Source of the DNA: [Bacillus] enclensis
GTDB taxonomy: Bacteria; Bacillota; Bacilli; Bacillales; Bacillaceae_B
Assembly (NCBI RefSeq): GCF_001456935.1
Contig: NZ_KQ758482.1
Coordinates: forward strand, 1 to 64,000
DNA: 64,000 nucleotides
Direction: 5' to 3'
The position numbers were made by a program, and so were the translations under genes. Under the pieces are notes generated by a model. That model searched no databases. It was not told where the DNA came from and saw nothing but the letters and a program-made list of their open reading frames with translations. Positions 44,588 through 53,667 of the stretch are shown in pieces; position 1 is the first letter of the stretch, and each line of letters starts with the position of its first letter.

Positions 44588-45886
44588 ATGACTCGTCTTA
44601 CCGATCACTTGATCGTCATCTCATTTGACTGTTTATCGGCCCTGGATTATTCCAAGCTTAAGGAACTCCCTCACTTCAAAGAGCTGCTTTCCACAGGCTC
44701 ACTGTGTAAAAATGTTGAATCGATTTATCCGACCGTGACCTATCCGTGTCATGCTACGATTGTTACCGGCAATTTTCCGAACCGGCACGGTATCATCAAT
44801 AACACCTTCATCCAGCCGGGCAGAGTCTCTCCCGACTGGTACTGGCACCGCCGTCATGTAAAGGGAACAACCCTTTATGATGAAGCAAAGAAAGCGGGCA
44901 TGAAGACTGCTGCCCTTTTGTGGCCAGTCACTGCAAAAGCGGATATCGATTATAATATGCCGGAGATTTTCGCCAACCGGCCCTGGCATAATCAAATCCT
45001 GGTTTCCTTATTCAACGGCACCCCTCTTTATCAGCTGGAGATGAACCGCCGTTTTGGTCACATCAGAAAAGGGCTCAATCAGCCTGAACTTGATGATTTT
45101 GTCCTCGAATCGACTGTTGCGACCATCAAAGACAAGAAGCCGGAACTGCTTCTTGTCCATTTTACAGACCTTGATACACAGAGGCATTACCATGGATTTT
45201 CATCTCAGGAAGCAAATGCCGCCATCCGCCGCCATGACGACCGTCTCGGGAGAATAATCTCTGCCCTAAAAGAATCGGGAATCTATCATAATTCTACAGT
45301 CATTGCGCTTGGTGATCACAGCGCACTTGATGAAACAAAGGCCATTCAACTTAACAGTTTGTTTAATAAAAAAGGATTCATCTCCCTGGACCCCAAAGGA
45401 AGGATAATCGACTGGAAAGCTTATTGTAAAGGCTGCGACGGTTCTGCCTATGTCTATATAAGAGACCCATCCATTAACGATGAGGTGAAACATCTCCTAT
45501 ATGAACTGCATCGGTCCCGTTCGAATGGAATTCAACAAATTTACACAGGTGAAGAAGCCGGGGCAATGGGCGCAGATCCGTCGTGTGCGTTCATGCTGGA
45601 AGCCGAGCTCGGCTACTACTTCAAAGATGTTCTGGAAGGAGATTTAATCCATACTATTACGCCTGAAGATGTAAAAGAAAAACGGTACACATGGGGCTCG
45701 CACGGCTACTCTCCAAAAAAAGAAAACTATCATACGATTTTTATGGCATGGGGAAAAGGGATTGTTCCTCATAAAGAACTGCCCGGTATGCACCTTGTTG
45801 ACGAAGGCCCCACATTTGCAAGGCTTTTGGGCCTCGACCTTGGAAGTACGGACGGGAAAGTACTTCAAGAACTTATAGATGAATAA
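44588..45886 (+). CDS. Alkaline phosphatase family phosphodiesterase (nucleotide pyrophosphatase-like)
   Basis: 432 residues. Metal sites of the type I phosphodiesterase family: SFDCLSALDY, nucleophile Thr in YPTVTYPCHATIVTG, HFTDLDTQRHYHG, LGDHSALD and GSHGYSPKKE. No signal peptide, so likely cytosolic. Start ATG follows GATGGAGGACTTT. Divergent from the envelope operon and followed by a UMF1 transporter 40 bp downstream. Confidence 0.9.
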   Translation: MTRLTDHLIVISFDCLSALDYSKLKELPHFKELLSTGSLCKNVESIYPTVTYPCHATIVTGNFPNRHGIINNTFIQPGRVSPDWYWHRRHVKGTTLYDEAKKAGMKTAALLWPVTAKADIDYNMPEIFANRPWHNQILVSLFNGTPLYQLEMNRRFGHIRKGLNQPELDDFVLESTVATIKDKKPELLLVHFTDLDTQRHYHGFSSQEANAAIRRHDDRLGRIISALKESGIYHNSTVIALGDHSALDETKAIQLNSLFNKKGFISLDPKGRIIDWKAYCKGCDGSAYVYIRDPSINDEVKHLLYELHRSRSNGIQQIYTGEEAGAMGADPSCAFMLEAELGYYFKDVLEGDLIHTITPEDVKEKRYTWGSHGYSPKKENYHTIFMAWGKGIVPHKELPGMHLVDEGPTFARLLGLDLGSTDGKVLQELIDE

Positions 45887-45926
45887 AGATTAATAAAACG
45901 AATATGTTCCCGGGGAGGAATAGTTT

Positions 45927-47201
45927 ATGAAGCGATTTTCCAAGGAAGAAAACAGCTGGATTTTTTATGACTGGGCCAATTCCGCTTATTCAATCATTAT
46001 TTCAACGGCGGTTTTCCCATTATTTTATAAGGCCGCTGCAAAAAATGCCGGCGTGAGCCCTTCTGATTCGACTGCCTATCTGGGTTATACCGTTGCCATC
46101 GCCACATTCATTCTCGCCATGCTGAGTCCGATCCTCGGGACGATTGCCGATTACCAGGGGTATAAAAAGAAGTTCTTTACGTTCTTTTTTGCCCTCGGGA
46201 TCATCTTCACGGCGTCACTTGCCTTTATACCCAGCGACAATTGGCTTCTGCTTCTCATCTTCTACACCGTTGCAGCGATAGGGTCGGCAGGATCAAACGT
46301 CTTCTACGACGCTTTCCTGACAGATGTAACGACTGAAGAGCGAATGAACAAAGTCTCCTCCCGTGGATTCGGTTTCGGTTATATCGGGAGTACCATTCCG
46401 TTCATCATCAGCATTGCAATCATTGTGCTTTCACAAAATGGCCTCATTCCGCTTTCAACCACCTTTGCCAGTAAAATCGCATTCATGATTACCGCTGTCT
46501 GGTGGGGGCTGTTTTCAATCCCCCTTATAAAAAATGTCCATCAGCGCTATTTCATCGAGCGTGAACAAAAGCCTGTCGCGAACAGTTTCAGGCGTTTGGG
46601 AAAAACATTGAGAGAAATCAGTCAGTACCGCGCCCTGTTCCTGTTTCTTCTTGCCTACTTCTTCTATATCGATGGAGTCGGAACAATCATTACAATGTCG
46701 ACCGCTTATGGGACCGACCTTGGCATTACGGCGACAAATCTTCTGATTATCCTGTTTGTGACACAGGTGGTTGCAGGTCCATTCGCCATCTTATATGGAC
46801 GCCTTGCGGAGCGTTTTACAGGTAAAAAGATGCTTTACGTCGGGATCTGTGTTTATATCATTGTATGTATTTATGCATATTTCCTTGAGACAACCCTGGA
46901 TTTCTGGATTCTCGCGATGCTTGTCGCTTCTTCACAGGGCGGGATCCAGGCGCTCAGCCGCGCATACTTTGCCAAATTGATTCCAAAGAAAAACTCCAAT
47001 GAGTTTTTTGGATTCTATAATATTTTCGGAAAGTTTGCATCCATCCTCGGCCCCCTGCTTGTCGGTGTGACCGCACAGGTGACAGGTGATTCAAGCAGCG
47101 GGGTATTCAGCCTTGTCATTCTATTCATCATCGGTTTGACCATCCTTGCTTTTGTACCGGAACCGAAGGCCGGAGAGCTTGACAAAAAAGCGATTATATA
47201 A
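45927..47201 (+). CDS. MFS transporter, UMF1 family
   Basis: 424 residues with 12 likely membrane helices. [26 protein letters not shown] is the UMF1/Atg22-like signature; [17 protein letters not shown] is the MFS loop 2-3 motif. Substrate unknown. CGGGGAGGAATAGTTT precedes the ATG; probably in an operon with the phosphodiesterase, so it may carry that enzyme's substrate or product (inference). Confidence 0.9.
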   Translation: MKRFSKEENSWIFYDWANSAYSIIISTAVFPLFYKAAAKNAGVSPSDSTAYLGYTVAIATFILAMLSPILGTIADYQGYKKKFFTFFFALGIIFTASLAFIPSDNWLLLLIFYTVAAIGSAGSNVFYDAFLTDVTTEERMNKVSSRGFGFGYIGSTIPFIISIAIIVLSQNGLIPLSTTFASKIAFMITAVWWGLFSIPLIKNVHQRYFIEREQKPVANSFRRLGKTLREISQYRALFLFLLAYFFYIDGVGTIITMSTAYGTDLGITATNLLIILFVTQVVAGPFAILYGRLAERFTGKKMLYVGICVYIIVCIYAYFLETTLDFWILAMLVASSQGGIQALSRAYFAKLIPKKNSNEFFGFYNIFGKFASILGPLLVGVTAQVTGDSSSGVFSLVILFIIGLTILAFVPEPKAGELDKKAII

Positions 47202-47204
47202 GAA

Positions 47205-47249
47205 AAAGCACCTTCAGCCTTTTCATTATAAGGCGAGGGTGCTTTTCTT
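47205..47249. terminator. Bidirectional terminator MFS/azoR
   Basis: AAGAAAAAGCACCTTCAGCC...GGCGAGGGTGCTTTTCTTTT between convergent genes. Confidence 0.85.
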
Positions 47250-47252
47250 TTG

Positions 47253-47888
47253 TCAGAAACTATGTGCCAGATCTTTTGCGCGCGCAATGCCGTCTGCTTT
47301 GATTTCATCTGCTTTGTCAGGCATGGCTGCATGGCCTTCAATGAATAATCCCTGGAACGACGGTACCCCGAAGAATTGCATGATGATATCGAGGTAGCGG
47401 TGACCCATTTCCATTGAGGCAGCGGGACCTTCTGAATAGATACCTCCGCGCGCTTGGATGTGAAGGGCTTTTTTATCGGTCAACAGCCCGACCGGCCCTT
47501 CGGCAGTATATTTAAAGCTTTTACCTGCAACCGCCACCGAATCGATGTATGCCTTCATGAGAGGCGGGAAGGAGAAATTCCATAGAGGAGTGACAAACAC
47601 ATATTTATCAGCTTTTACAAATTGATCGGAAAGTTCGTTCAAACGCTGTACTTTCTGTTTTTCATCCGGGGACAATTCTTCAAACCCTTTTCCAGACTGC
47701 AATTTCCCCCAGCCGCTGAAAACATCGGCATCGATATGGGGGATATGCTCCTTGTATAGGTCGATATGTACAACCTCGTGTTCCGGGTTCACTTCTTTAT
47801 AGGTGTCGATGAAAGCTTTTGCCGCCGCCATGCTGTAGGACATGGTATCATCATGCGGATGTGCGGTGATATATAATACTTTTGTCAT
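47253..47888 (-). CDS. azoR: FMN-dependent NADH-azoreductase AzoR
   Basis: 211 residues, flavodoxin-like. FMN contacts in [34 protein letters not shown] and ARGGIYSEG. Reduces quinones by two electrons and cleaves azo bonds; in bacilli this class answers quinone and electrophile stress. A family B repeat lies about 75 bp upstream of its start. Confidence 0.93.
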   Translation of the reverse strand: MTKVLYITAHPHDDTMSYSMAAAKAFIDTYKEVNPEHEVVHIDLYKEHIPHIDADVFSGWGKLQSGKGFEELSPDEKQKVQRLNELSDQFVKADKYVFVTPLWNFSFPPLMKAYIDSVAVAGKSFKYTAEGPVGLLTDKKALHIQARGGIYSEGPAASMEMGHRYLDIIMQFFGVPSFQGLFIEGHAAMPDKADEIKADGIARAKDLAHSF

Positions 47889-47963
47889 ATTAACCCTTCC
47901 TCATCATCAATTTTTTCGTCTTATTCATTTTGTGGAAAAATTGATTTTCTATTCTCAATAAGA

Positions 47964-48135
47964 GGCTGTTTTCTAAAAGATTAATGCTTTTCGTAATGCC
48001 TAGGAGCCTGAATGCTTCTTGTGGACGTGCTCTTTTCGAATTCAAGTTTAAACCACAGGTAGAAGTAAATCAGAAAATACCCAAGTTCCGGTATTTTCTT
48101 GTGTGTGTTAAGCAACAAAGTATACGAAAAGAGCT
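47964..48135. repeat. Family B MITE-like repeat, copy 3 (inverted)
   Basis: 172 bp, opposite orientation to copies 1 and 2: starts GGCTGTTTTCTAAAAGATTAATGC and ends ATACGAAAAGAGC plus one changed base. Flanks CAATAAGA and TAATAAAA agree at 6 of 8 positions, a decayed duplication. The conserved hairpin GAAAATACC...GGTATTTTC is intact. Confidence 0.8.
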
Positions 48136-48139
48136 TAAT

Positions 48140-48175
48140 AAAAAAAGATGCTGCCACTTAAGACAGCATCTTTTC
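48140..48175 (-). terminator. Terminator after the 47-aa gene
   Basis: AAAAAAAGATGCTGCCACTTAAGACAGCATCTTTTCTT, directly downstream of the small gene on the minus strand. Confidence 0.8.
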
Positions 48176-48319
48176 TTACTCTTCTTCAGCAGCCGCCCCA
48201 AACGGGTTGGCTCCGAGATTTTTTCTCATTTCTTCAGTCAATTTGAATGGTTCGTTTTCTGTTGGTGCGCCGCTGGCCGTGTGGCTGCTTCCATCGTAGT
48301 GATATGGTTTGTTTTCCAT
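48176..48319 (-). CDS. Small hypothetical protein, 47 aa
   Basis: MENKPYHYDGSSHTASGAPT, then ENEPFKLTEEMRKNLGANPFGAAAEEE. Hydrophilic and acidic. GGAGGTGTTGAGTG before the ATG and a terminator right after the stop make it a convincing gene, although short. Not recognised; composition resembles small spore or stress proteins. Confidence 0.75.
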   Translation of the reverse strand: MENKPYHYDGSSHTASGAPTENEPFKLTEEMRKNLGANPFGAAAEEE

Positions 48320-48555
48320 CACTCAACACCTCCGTAAAAGTATGTATAGTGTGTCCCTGTCGATTGATTTTATCCTCCCGTGACATAAGTACCGTAAAGT
48401 CCGGGAACGTTCAAAGGGTAAGTGACTTTATCACTATACTATGGATATAGTTATAATTCATTACTCCTAAAGAAAAACCCTTTATTTTTCTTGGAATATA
48501 CATAAATATCGTAAAGATCGGGTGGAACTGACCCATTAATAAATTCACAGACAGC

Positions 48556-48614
48556 AAAAAAGCCGAACACTCATTTGAATTCTTCTTTAAAAGAGTTCGA
48601 AATGATTGTCCGGC
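48556..48614 (-). terminator. Long hairpin downstream of the ferritin gene
   Basis: AGCCGAACA.TCATTT ... AAATGA..TGTCCGGCT, an imperfect 55-nt stem-loop; the minus strand continues into TTTTTTGC. Confidence 0.75.
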
Positions 48615-48632
48615 TTCTCCCAACTGAATTGC

Positions 48633-49136
48633 TCAGCCCCCTGCTGCAGGAGCTGCTTTACGTTGACCAAGCTCTTGATCCAAGACAAGAATGGCAGCCG
48701 GATTATCGCCTGCCAGAGTCAACCGGTCAACGATTGTTTTGGCCTGGGCCTCTTCATCTATCTGCTCCCTTAAGAAATCTTGGATGATCAAGGCTGTCTG
48801 CGGATCGTTTTGTAGGGCATAATTGTATGCCTGTCTGTATGAATTTGTAACGAATTGTTCATGGCTTAACACCTTCTTGAATGTATCAAGGGGCGTACCA
48901 AACTCTTTTGGCTGCGCTGGCAGTTCCTGTATTTCCACAATGCCGTCTTTATCCGTCAGATAATCGATCAACGTGAGCATATGAGTGCGTTCTTCTTCCG
49001 ATTGCAGCCTAAGCCAGCTTGCCATCCCGGTATAATTCTGATTGGCCATATAAGCGGACATAGCTAAGTATAAGGTAGTGGAAACATGCTCAATTTGAAT
49101 CAAGTTATTGATTAACTTTTGAAGCTGTTCATTCAT
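48633..49136 (-). CDS. Ferritin
   Basis: 167 residues. Four-helix ferritin with Glu/His metal ligands: QIEHVSTTLYLAMSAYM (first helix Glu), SEEERTHMLTLIDYL (Glu and His), DFLREQIDEEAQAKTIVDRL (last-helix Glu). Stores iron as ferric mineral. AGGAGGGATAACCAGG precedes the ATG. Complements the Fur-type uptake genes 5 kb downstream. Confidence 0.92.
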   Translation of the reverse strand: MNEQLQKLINNLIQIEHVSTTLYLAMSAYMANQNYTGMASWLRLQSEEERTHMLTLIDYLTDKDGIVEIQELPAQPKEFGTPLDTFKKVLSHEQFVTNSYRQAYNYALQNDPQTALIIQDFLREQIDEEAQAKTIVDRLTLAGDNPAAILVLDQELGQRKAAPAAGG

Positions 49137-49218
49137 CCTGGTTATCCCTCCTGCTCCATACTCCCCTCTATACTATTGAACAGGACGGGATAATATGCCT
49201 TTAAGTGGCATGTCTTGG

Positions 49219-50211
49219 TTAAAAATGATGCTTATGTTGTTTTTTAGCATAGAACCTTTGCCGTTTACGTTTAATGATGAGTTCTTCCAGCGTTCCCGCC
49301 CCGCAGATGACACCGAGGATAATGAACACCAGGCCAAGTAAATGGTAGGAAGTGATTTTTTCTCCTAAAAACAGGGCCGCCCCCACCAATGAGAAAAAGG
49401 TGTTGAGATTAAGGAAGATCGACGTCTCGGCCGCACCGAGCTTTCCGATTGAATGATTGTAGAGCATGTGCCCGACGGCCGTTGCGAGCATGGCGGAAGC
49501 GAGGAAAAGCACCCATATCCCAATGGAGGCTTTATCCAGTTGAGAAATTTCCCCTGGCTCTGTTATCAGCCCAATGATAAATAAAATCATCGACCCGAAC
49601 ACAAGCATATACCCAGTCAAAAGCCGTGGATCCAATGTCTTGGCAGCACGGCTGATGATGATGAAGCTGAGTGCCTGTGAAAAAATCGAAATGAATACCA
49701 TGGCATCCCCGTTGTTCAGATTGCCGAGCCCTTCTCCCCCCGACAGGACAATGATCGATACGCCGATTCCGCCCAGGACGAAGCCAATCACTTTTATGAC
49801 GGTCGGCCGGTTCCTTAGAATAATGGAAGCCAGGAGTGCCGTCAGCAGCGGCCCCGTTCCGAGTATCAGTCCCCCATTGGTGGAAGTCGTATGTGTAAGA
49901 CCAACTGAAAGAAAATAATGGTGGCTTACGACATTCAGCAGCCCTCCACTGATGATAAAGACGCTCTCCCGCCTGGTCGGTTTCCGTATTTTTTTCATGA
50001 TTCCCAAAATGATAAATACAGTGATTCCTGCAGTGAAAATCCTAAGGGATGTAATGGTCACTGGAGAGAATTCCGTCACCAGGGTTTTCAATGCCGGGAC
50101 ATTGAATCCCCAAATCATCATAATGAACACCAACACTAAGTAAGTCTGCCACTTTTTCACTCTACTCAAGACCTTTTCAAAAAAAATTTGCAGTTTCTGT
50201 CTTCGCTGCAT
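49219..50211 (-). CDS. EamA/DMT superfamily transporter
   Basis: 330 residues, ten likely membrane helices in two EamA repeats (MMIWGFNVPALKTLVTEFSP near residue 33; FLNLNTFFSLVGAALFLGEKIT in repeat 2). Basic cytosolic tail KRKRQRFYAKKQHKHHF. Likely exports metabolites or amino acids; substrate unknown. Confidence 0.9.
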   Translation of the reverse strand: MQRRQKLQIFFEKVLSRVKKWQTYLVLVFIMMIWGFNVPALKTLVTEFSPVTITSLRIFTAGITVFIILGIMKKIRKPTRRESVFIISGGLLNVVSHHYFLSVGLTHTTSTNGGLILGTGPLLTALLASIILRNRPTVIKVIGFVLGGIGVSIIVLSGGEGLGNLNNGDAMVFISIFSQALSFIIISRAAKTLDPRLLTGYMLVFGSMILFIIGLITEPGEISQLDKASIGIWVLFLASAMLATAVGHMLYNHSIGKLGAAETSIFLNLNTFFSLVGAALFLGEKITSYHLLGLVFIILGVICGAGTLEELIIKRKRQRFYAKKQHKHHF

Positions 50212-50389
50212 TTCATTCCATCATATCACCCCTTATTCTTCTTTACTACGGTGAATCGCGAAATTCTTTGAAGATAATTACAAATAGATCTTATACTGTC
50301 CTTCCTTATTACAGACAAGAGAAAATCCAAGTGCTGCTAATATCTCTGATAATTATGTGCTATAGTTAAGAGCGAAAGGAGCGATTACG

Positions 50390-50728
50390 ATGAATAAACA
50401 AGAATTACCGCCTAAGACATGCAGCATCGAGCGTCTCGTTACGAAAGAGGAAGATGTGGAATTGGTGCTTCAGGGTAAAAAAACAGCTACGCGCCGTAAT
50501 GGCCGTTATGCCGATGAAGGCGAAATCATGGAGCTTAAAGGGGAAAAATACATAGTGGATAAAGTTTATTCCCAGGCACTTGGTGAATTGACAGACGAAC
50601 ATGCCAAGCAGGAAGGCTTTCAAACCGTAGAAGAATATAAAGAAACCATCCTCTCTTACCATCCCGGTATGCCGTGGCATCCCAAAATGCGTGTATGGGT
50701 GCATGAATTCAGTCCTGTGAACAAATAG
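50390..50728 (+). CDS. ASCH domain protein
   Basis: 112 residues. CSIERLVTKEEDVELVLQGKKTATRR... and the beta-barrel core YADEGEIMELKGEKYIVDKVYSQALGELTDEHAKQEGF are typical of ASCH domains (PUA-like, thought to bind RNA or modified nucleosides). AAAGGAGCGATTACG precedes the ATG. The next gene starts 10 bp after its stop. Confidence 0.88.
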   Translation: MNKQELPPKTCSIERLVTKEEDVELVLQGKKTATRRNGRYADEGEIMELKGEKYIVDKVYSQALGELTDEHAKQEGFQTVEEYKETILSYHPGMPWHPKMRVWVHEFSPVNK

Positions 50729-50738
50729 GCCGGCGAAG

Positions 50739-51179
50739 ATGGATTTAGTGTATCGTTTTATCATCTATCTTCACGTTCTGAGCGTGGTGGCGTCCATCGG
50801 GCCATTTTTTATTTTGCTCCCGATGATCAAGAAGCTTAAGGCCGCTTCAGGAGAAGAATTGAATCCATATCTGGACACCTTCCGTTTCACAGTGCGGCTG
50901 TCAAAACATGCCGGTCATGTGCTCGTCGGTTCGGGCGTCTTATTGGTCTTGATGGGGCCATGGACATGGGGCACCCCGTGGATCTTGATGACCCTCTTCA
51001 TCATGTTTTGCTCGCTGTTCTTCCTAGCCAGGGCTTTTTCCCCTACGCTCAAAAGATTTAATGACCCCGGCGAGGAGCGCGAACCATTGACCGCAAAGTT
51101 GAAGCGGACCATTTGGACCTACCTCATCCTCCTTCTTGCCATGCTGTGGTTCATGGTCGTTAAGCCGTCATTGTGGTAA
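50739..51179 (+). CDS. DUF2269-like membrane protein
   Basis: 146 residues, four membrane helices: MDLVYRFIIYLHVLSVVASIGPFF, then HAGHVLVGSGVLLVLMGPWTWG and two more. Conserved His in helix 1 and HAGH suggest possible heme or metal ligation (inference). Ribosome site is weak (GGCGAAG); translation may rely on coupling with the ASCH gene. Confidence 0.8.
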   Translation: MDLVYRFIIYLHVLSVVASIGPFFILLPMIKKLKAASGEELNPYLDTFRFTVRLSKHAGHVLVGSGVLLVLMGPWTWGTPWILMTLFIMFCSLFFLARAFSPTLKRFNDPGEEREPLTAKLKRTIWTYLILLLAMLWFMVVKPSLW

Positions 51180-51198
51180 ATGGCCTCTTGAACAGTTA

Positions 51199-51281
51199 AA
51201 AAAGGCTGGGACAAGTAATATAGTCCATGTAAAAAACCCGAACTAATTTGCATGAGGTTAGGCAAATTAGCTCGGGTTTTA
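51199..51281 (+). terminator. Terminator with GGCTGGGACAA motif after the DUF2269-like gene
   Basis: AAAAAGGCTGGGACAAGTAA about 20 bp after the stop, then CCCGAACTAATTTGC...GCAAATTAGCTCGGG and TTTTAAATTG. Third instance of this composite terminator, next to family A copy 9. Confidence 0.8.
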
Positions 51282-51315
51282 AATTGTTCATTTTACATTT
51301 AGGGTTTAACTCATT

Positions 51316-51687
51316 CAGCGGTTGATTGGAGTGCAAGACGTAGACTCCTGCGGGAAGAGTAGCTTATAAGAAAAGCGGAAGGGCTTTGCTCAGAGGCGTG
51401 TGGCATAAGGCGAATCGACCACGAAGGCGTTCTTTGCCTTCTTGGTCGGTTTGACTTATGACATGTGCCTCTAAGCCCTGCAGCTAGACAGGTGAGACCT
51501 GTCCAGCTCCGGCGGCTAGAGGCTCGAGGTCATAAGTCAAGCAAGCCAAAAAGGCAAAAAGCGCCTTTCCGGCTTGCTCGCCTTATGCTGGTCGCCTCTG
51601 GGCGAGCCGCCTCCGCTTTTCTTCCCGCAGGCTTGCCGAGGAGGCTCACGGGCTACCCGCGGAAAGCGAAGACTTGCACGGAAATCA
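51316..51687. repeat. Family A repeat, copy 9 (inverted), with nested second module
   Basis: CAGCGGTTGATTGGAGTGCAAGACG at the left and TTGCACGGAAATCA at the right, 372 bp. First inner module GCTCAGAGGCGTGTGGCATAAGG...CTTATGACATGTGCCTCT, then a second module (about 51499-51623) with GGCTAGAGGCTCGAGG...GGTCGCCTCTGGGCGAGCCGCC. Modular order mirrors copy 8. 51180-51780 contains no gene. Confidence 0.82.
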
Positions 51688-51780
51688 TTAGCGTTGTCTA
51701 GAGTCCACACTATAATGTTCGCCCTTTAGACCTTTACTTCAAGGTTTTGCCCCAACCTTTTTAAAATTTCTCTACTTTTT

Positions 51781-52164
51781 TTAATAACTCCGCACTTTAA
51801 CCGTCTTTATCTTAAAGATAAAATAATAATATTTATACACTATGATCAAGCTCAGGATGACCTTGACGATTAATTTATCCGTCATGAAAAACGGCAGCAA
51901 AATCATCACATCGGAAAACACCATGAGAATGGCCTTTTGACGGAATGTCATCGAACGATTCTGTACAAATCCTTCTAAATGCTTTTTATACACAGCCGTC
52001 CCCTTGAACCAGACTTCAAAACGCTTCGACCCTTTCACAAAAAAATAAGAAGCCAGTAATAAAAACGGTGTGGTGGGGATGAGCGGGAGCACGATTCCAA
52101 TGATGCCAAGTCCCATGAAAATAAATCCGAATGCGATGAAAATGACTTTCTGAATGCTCCGCAT
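51781..52164 (-). CDS. YbaN-family DUF454 membrane protein
   Basis: 127 residues. GLGIIGIVLPLIPTTPFLLLASYFFVKGSKRFEVWFKGT is the DUF454 signature; two N-terminal and two C-terminal membrane segments. Function unknown. GGGGAGAGGACGGG precedes the ATG. Confidence 0.88.
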   Translation of the reverse strand: MRSIQKVIFIAFGFIFMGLGIIGIVLPLIPTTPFLLLASYFFVKGSKRFEVWFKGTAVYKKHLEGFVQNRSMTFRQKAILMVFSDVMILLPFFMTDKLIVKVILSLIIVYKYYYFIFKIKTVKVRSY

Positions 52165-52251
52165 CCCGTCCTCTCCCCTTTCCGAACAACTTTCTCCTTT
52201 TATTGTATGTATCTCAATGCCCTATCACAAGTGACAATTATTCAACATATT

Positions 52252-52296
52252 AAAAGGCCCGTCCCCTCTGCGGAAGAGCAGTGGCGGACGGACCAG
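52252..52296 (-). terminator. Terminator after the second K+ channel gene
   Basis: AAAAGGCCCGTCCCC...GGACGGACC, with the recurrent CCCGTCC stem. The minus strand ends in GGGCCTTTT. Confidence 0.65.
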
Positions 52297-52298
52297 GA

Positions 52299-52697
52299 TT
52301 ATCCTCCGTTTTTGGAATTCAGCATTTTCATAAAATAGGCGGATGGCAGCAGAAGCCCGATCGCTGCCTCGATTAGGGCGAAGAATCGCAGATGCCCAAC
52401 CGGCAGATAGTCACCATACCCCACTGATAGAATCGTTACCCCGCTGAAGTATAAATAGTTGGTGAAGCGATGCGGAACGGCCTGTCCATCCGGCAGACTG
52501 TACTTTAATACGGTACCGTTTGCCCCCAGTCCATAATATAGCACCGCAAAGGCAACCGTGATTCCGGCGAGCACAAAAAATAATTTATAGAACATTTTCT
52601 TGCTGAAGTAACTATATTGGAATTCTTTGTTTTTGAAAAAATAGATTAAGTTGAAAAATATAAACAGGATGGCTCCCAATACAAGTATATTAGCCAA
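52299..52697 (-). CDS. Two-TM potassium channel protein (LctB-like)
   Basis: About 132 residues from the TTG at 52697: GGAGG lies 8 bp before it, and the product then has LctB length. The longer frame from an ATG at 52802 translates the ribosome site itself and enters the terC promoter region. Two membrane helices around pore motif TILSVGYGDYLPVG. Similar architecture to the channel at 4970-5389. Confidence 0.85.
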   Translation of the reverse strand: MANILVLGAILFIFFNLIYFFKNKEFQYSYFSKKMFYKLFFVLAGITVAFAVLYYGLGANGTVLKYSLPDGQAVPHRFTNYLYFSGVTILSVGYGDYLPVGHLRFFALIEAAIGLLLPSAYFMKMLNSKNGG

Positions 52698-52868
52698 AGT
52701 GAAACGTCCTCCTTGATTAAATAGTACTAATTGTTTAACCACTTCCCTGCTTATTAAAACACCCGATTTCCTCCCGGATAAAACGGCTGTACCTTCTATC
52801 ATTCTACTTTTATGTTAAAATGAATAAGTTGCGTTTTATTGATAGATTTCAACTTAAGAGGAGGAACC

Positions 52869-53597
52869 ATGATGGATTTTCTATTTCCACTGGGACTTGT
52901 CATATCTTCAGGTGCCATCATTGCGCTGTTAAAAATCATAGCCATTGATATCATACTATCGGGGGATAATGCTGTCGTTATCGCAATGGCGACGAGAAGC
53001 CTGCCCAAGGAACTTCAGAATAAAGCTATTTTCTGGGGCACTGCAGGTGCGGTCATACTGCGGATCCTGTTCGCTGCGATTATTGTATACTTATTAAAAA
53101 TTCCATATGTCCATTTAATCGGGGGCATTTTGCTTCTATGGATTGCTTATAAGGTATTGGTAGAAGAAGAAGGGGACGCCGATATCAAGGCGCATACAGG
53201 ACTCGGACAAGCAATCGGGACCATCATCCTGGCTGATGCCGTCATGAGTCTTGATAATGTGGTGGCCGTTGCAGGTGCTGCCCATGGTCATATCGGCATG
53301 ATCGCCCTCGGGGTGTTCATTTCGATCCCGATCATGATCTTCGGTTCCAAATTGATTGTAAAAGTCCTTGAGAAGTACCGCTGGATCGCCTATATCGGAT
53401 CAGGGATCCTCGCGTATACTGCCGGAGAGATGATTGTAAGGGACCATCAATTCATGGACCTTTTGAATATCCATGAAGGTCCTTTCACCTACCTCATTAC
53501 CATCGGACTCACTGCTGCAGTCCTGTTGATCGGTTTCCTCGTGAACAAGAGAGGATCAGAAGATAAACAGGAACACAGAGTGCATCAAGTTAATTAA
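52869..53597 (+). CDS. TerC family integral membrane protein (YjbE/YkoY type)
   Basis: 242 residues, seven membrane helices. Both acidic motifs are present: IDIILSGDNAVVIAMATR and ADAVMSLDNVVAVAGAAHG. Bacillus relatives export manganese or metallate exoenzymes during secretion. AGAGGAGGAACC precedes the ATG. The leader is too short for a yybP-ykoY manganese riboswitch. Confidence 0.92.
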   Translation: MMDFLFPLGLVISSGAIIALLKIIAIDIILSGDNAVVIAMATRSLPKELQNKAIFWGTAGAVILRILFAAIIVYLLKIPYVHLIGGILLLWIAYKVLVEEEGDADIKAHTGLGQAIGTIILADAVMSLDNVVAVAGAAHGHIGMIALGVFISIPIMIFGSKLIVKVLEKYRWIAYIGSGILAYTAGEMIVRDHQFMDLLNIHEGPFTYLITIGLTAAVLLIGFLVNKRGSEDKQEHRVHQVN

Positions 53598-53603
53598 AGG
53601 ATA

Positions 53604-53646
53604 TAAAAAAGATGCCGTCGATTCAGGGACGGCATCTTTTCTTTTG
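53604..53646. terminator. Terminator terC/ferredoxin reductase
   Basis: AAAAAAGATGCCGTC-GATTCAG-GGACGGCATCTTTTC between convergent genes. Confidence 0.88.
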
Positions 53647-53667
53647 TTTTCCGATCCTGCTATTCGG

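Noticed and set aside
51465..51701. Reading frames of 60-90 codons within the family A repeats (also 2459-2725, 17308-17545, 30312-30524, 32080-32301)
   Set aside because: They coincide with the palindromic repeats, lack ribosome sites, and differ in frame between copies, so the repeat is not protein-coding.
52700..52868. yybP-ykoY manganese riboswitch before terC
   Set aside because: The distance from a plausible -10 (TAAAAT near 52816) to the ATG is only about 45 bp and no paired riboswitch core is visible.
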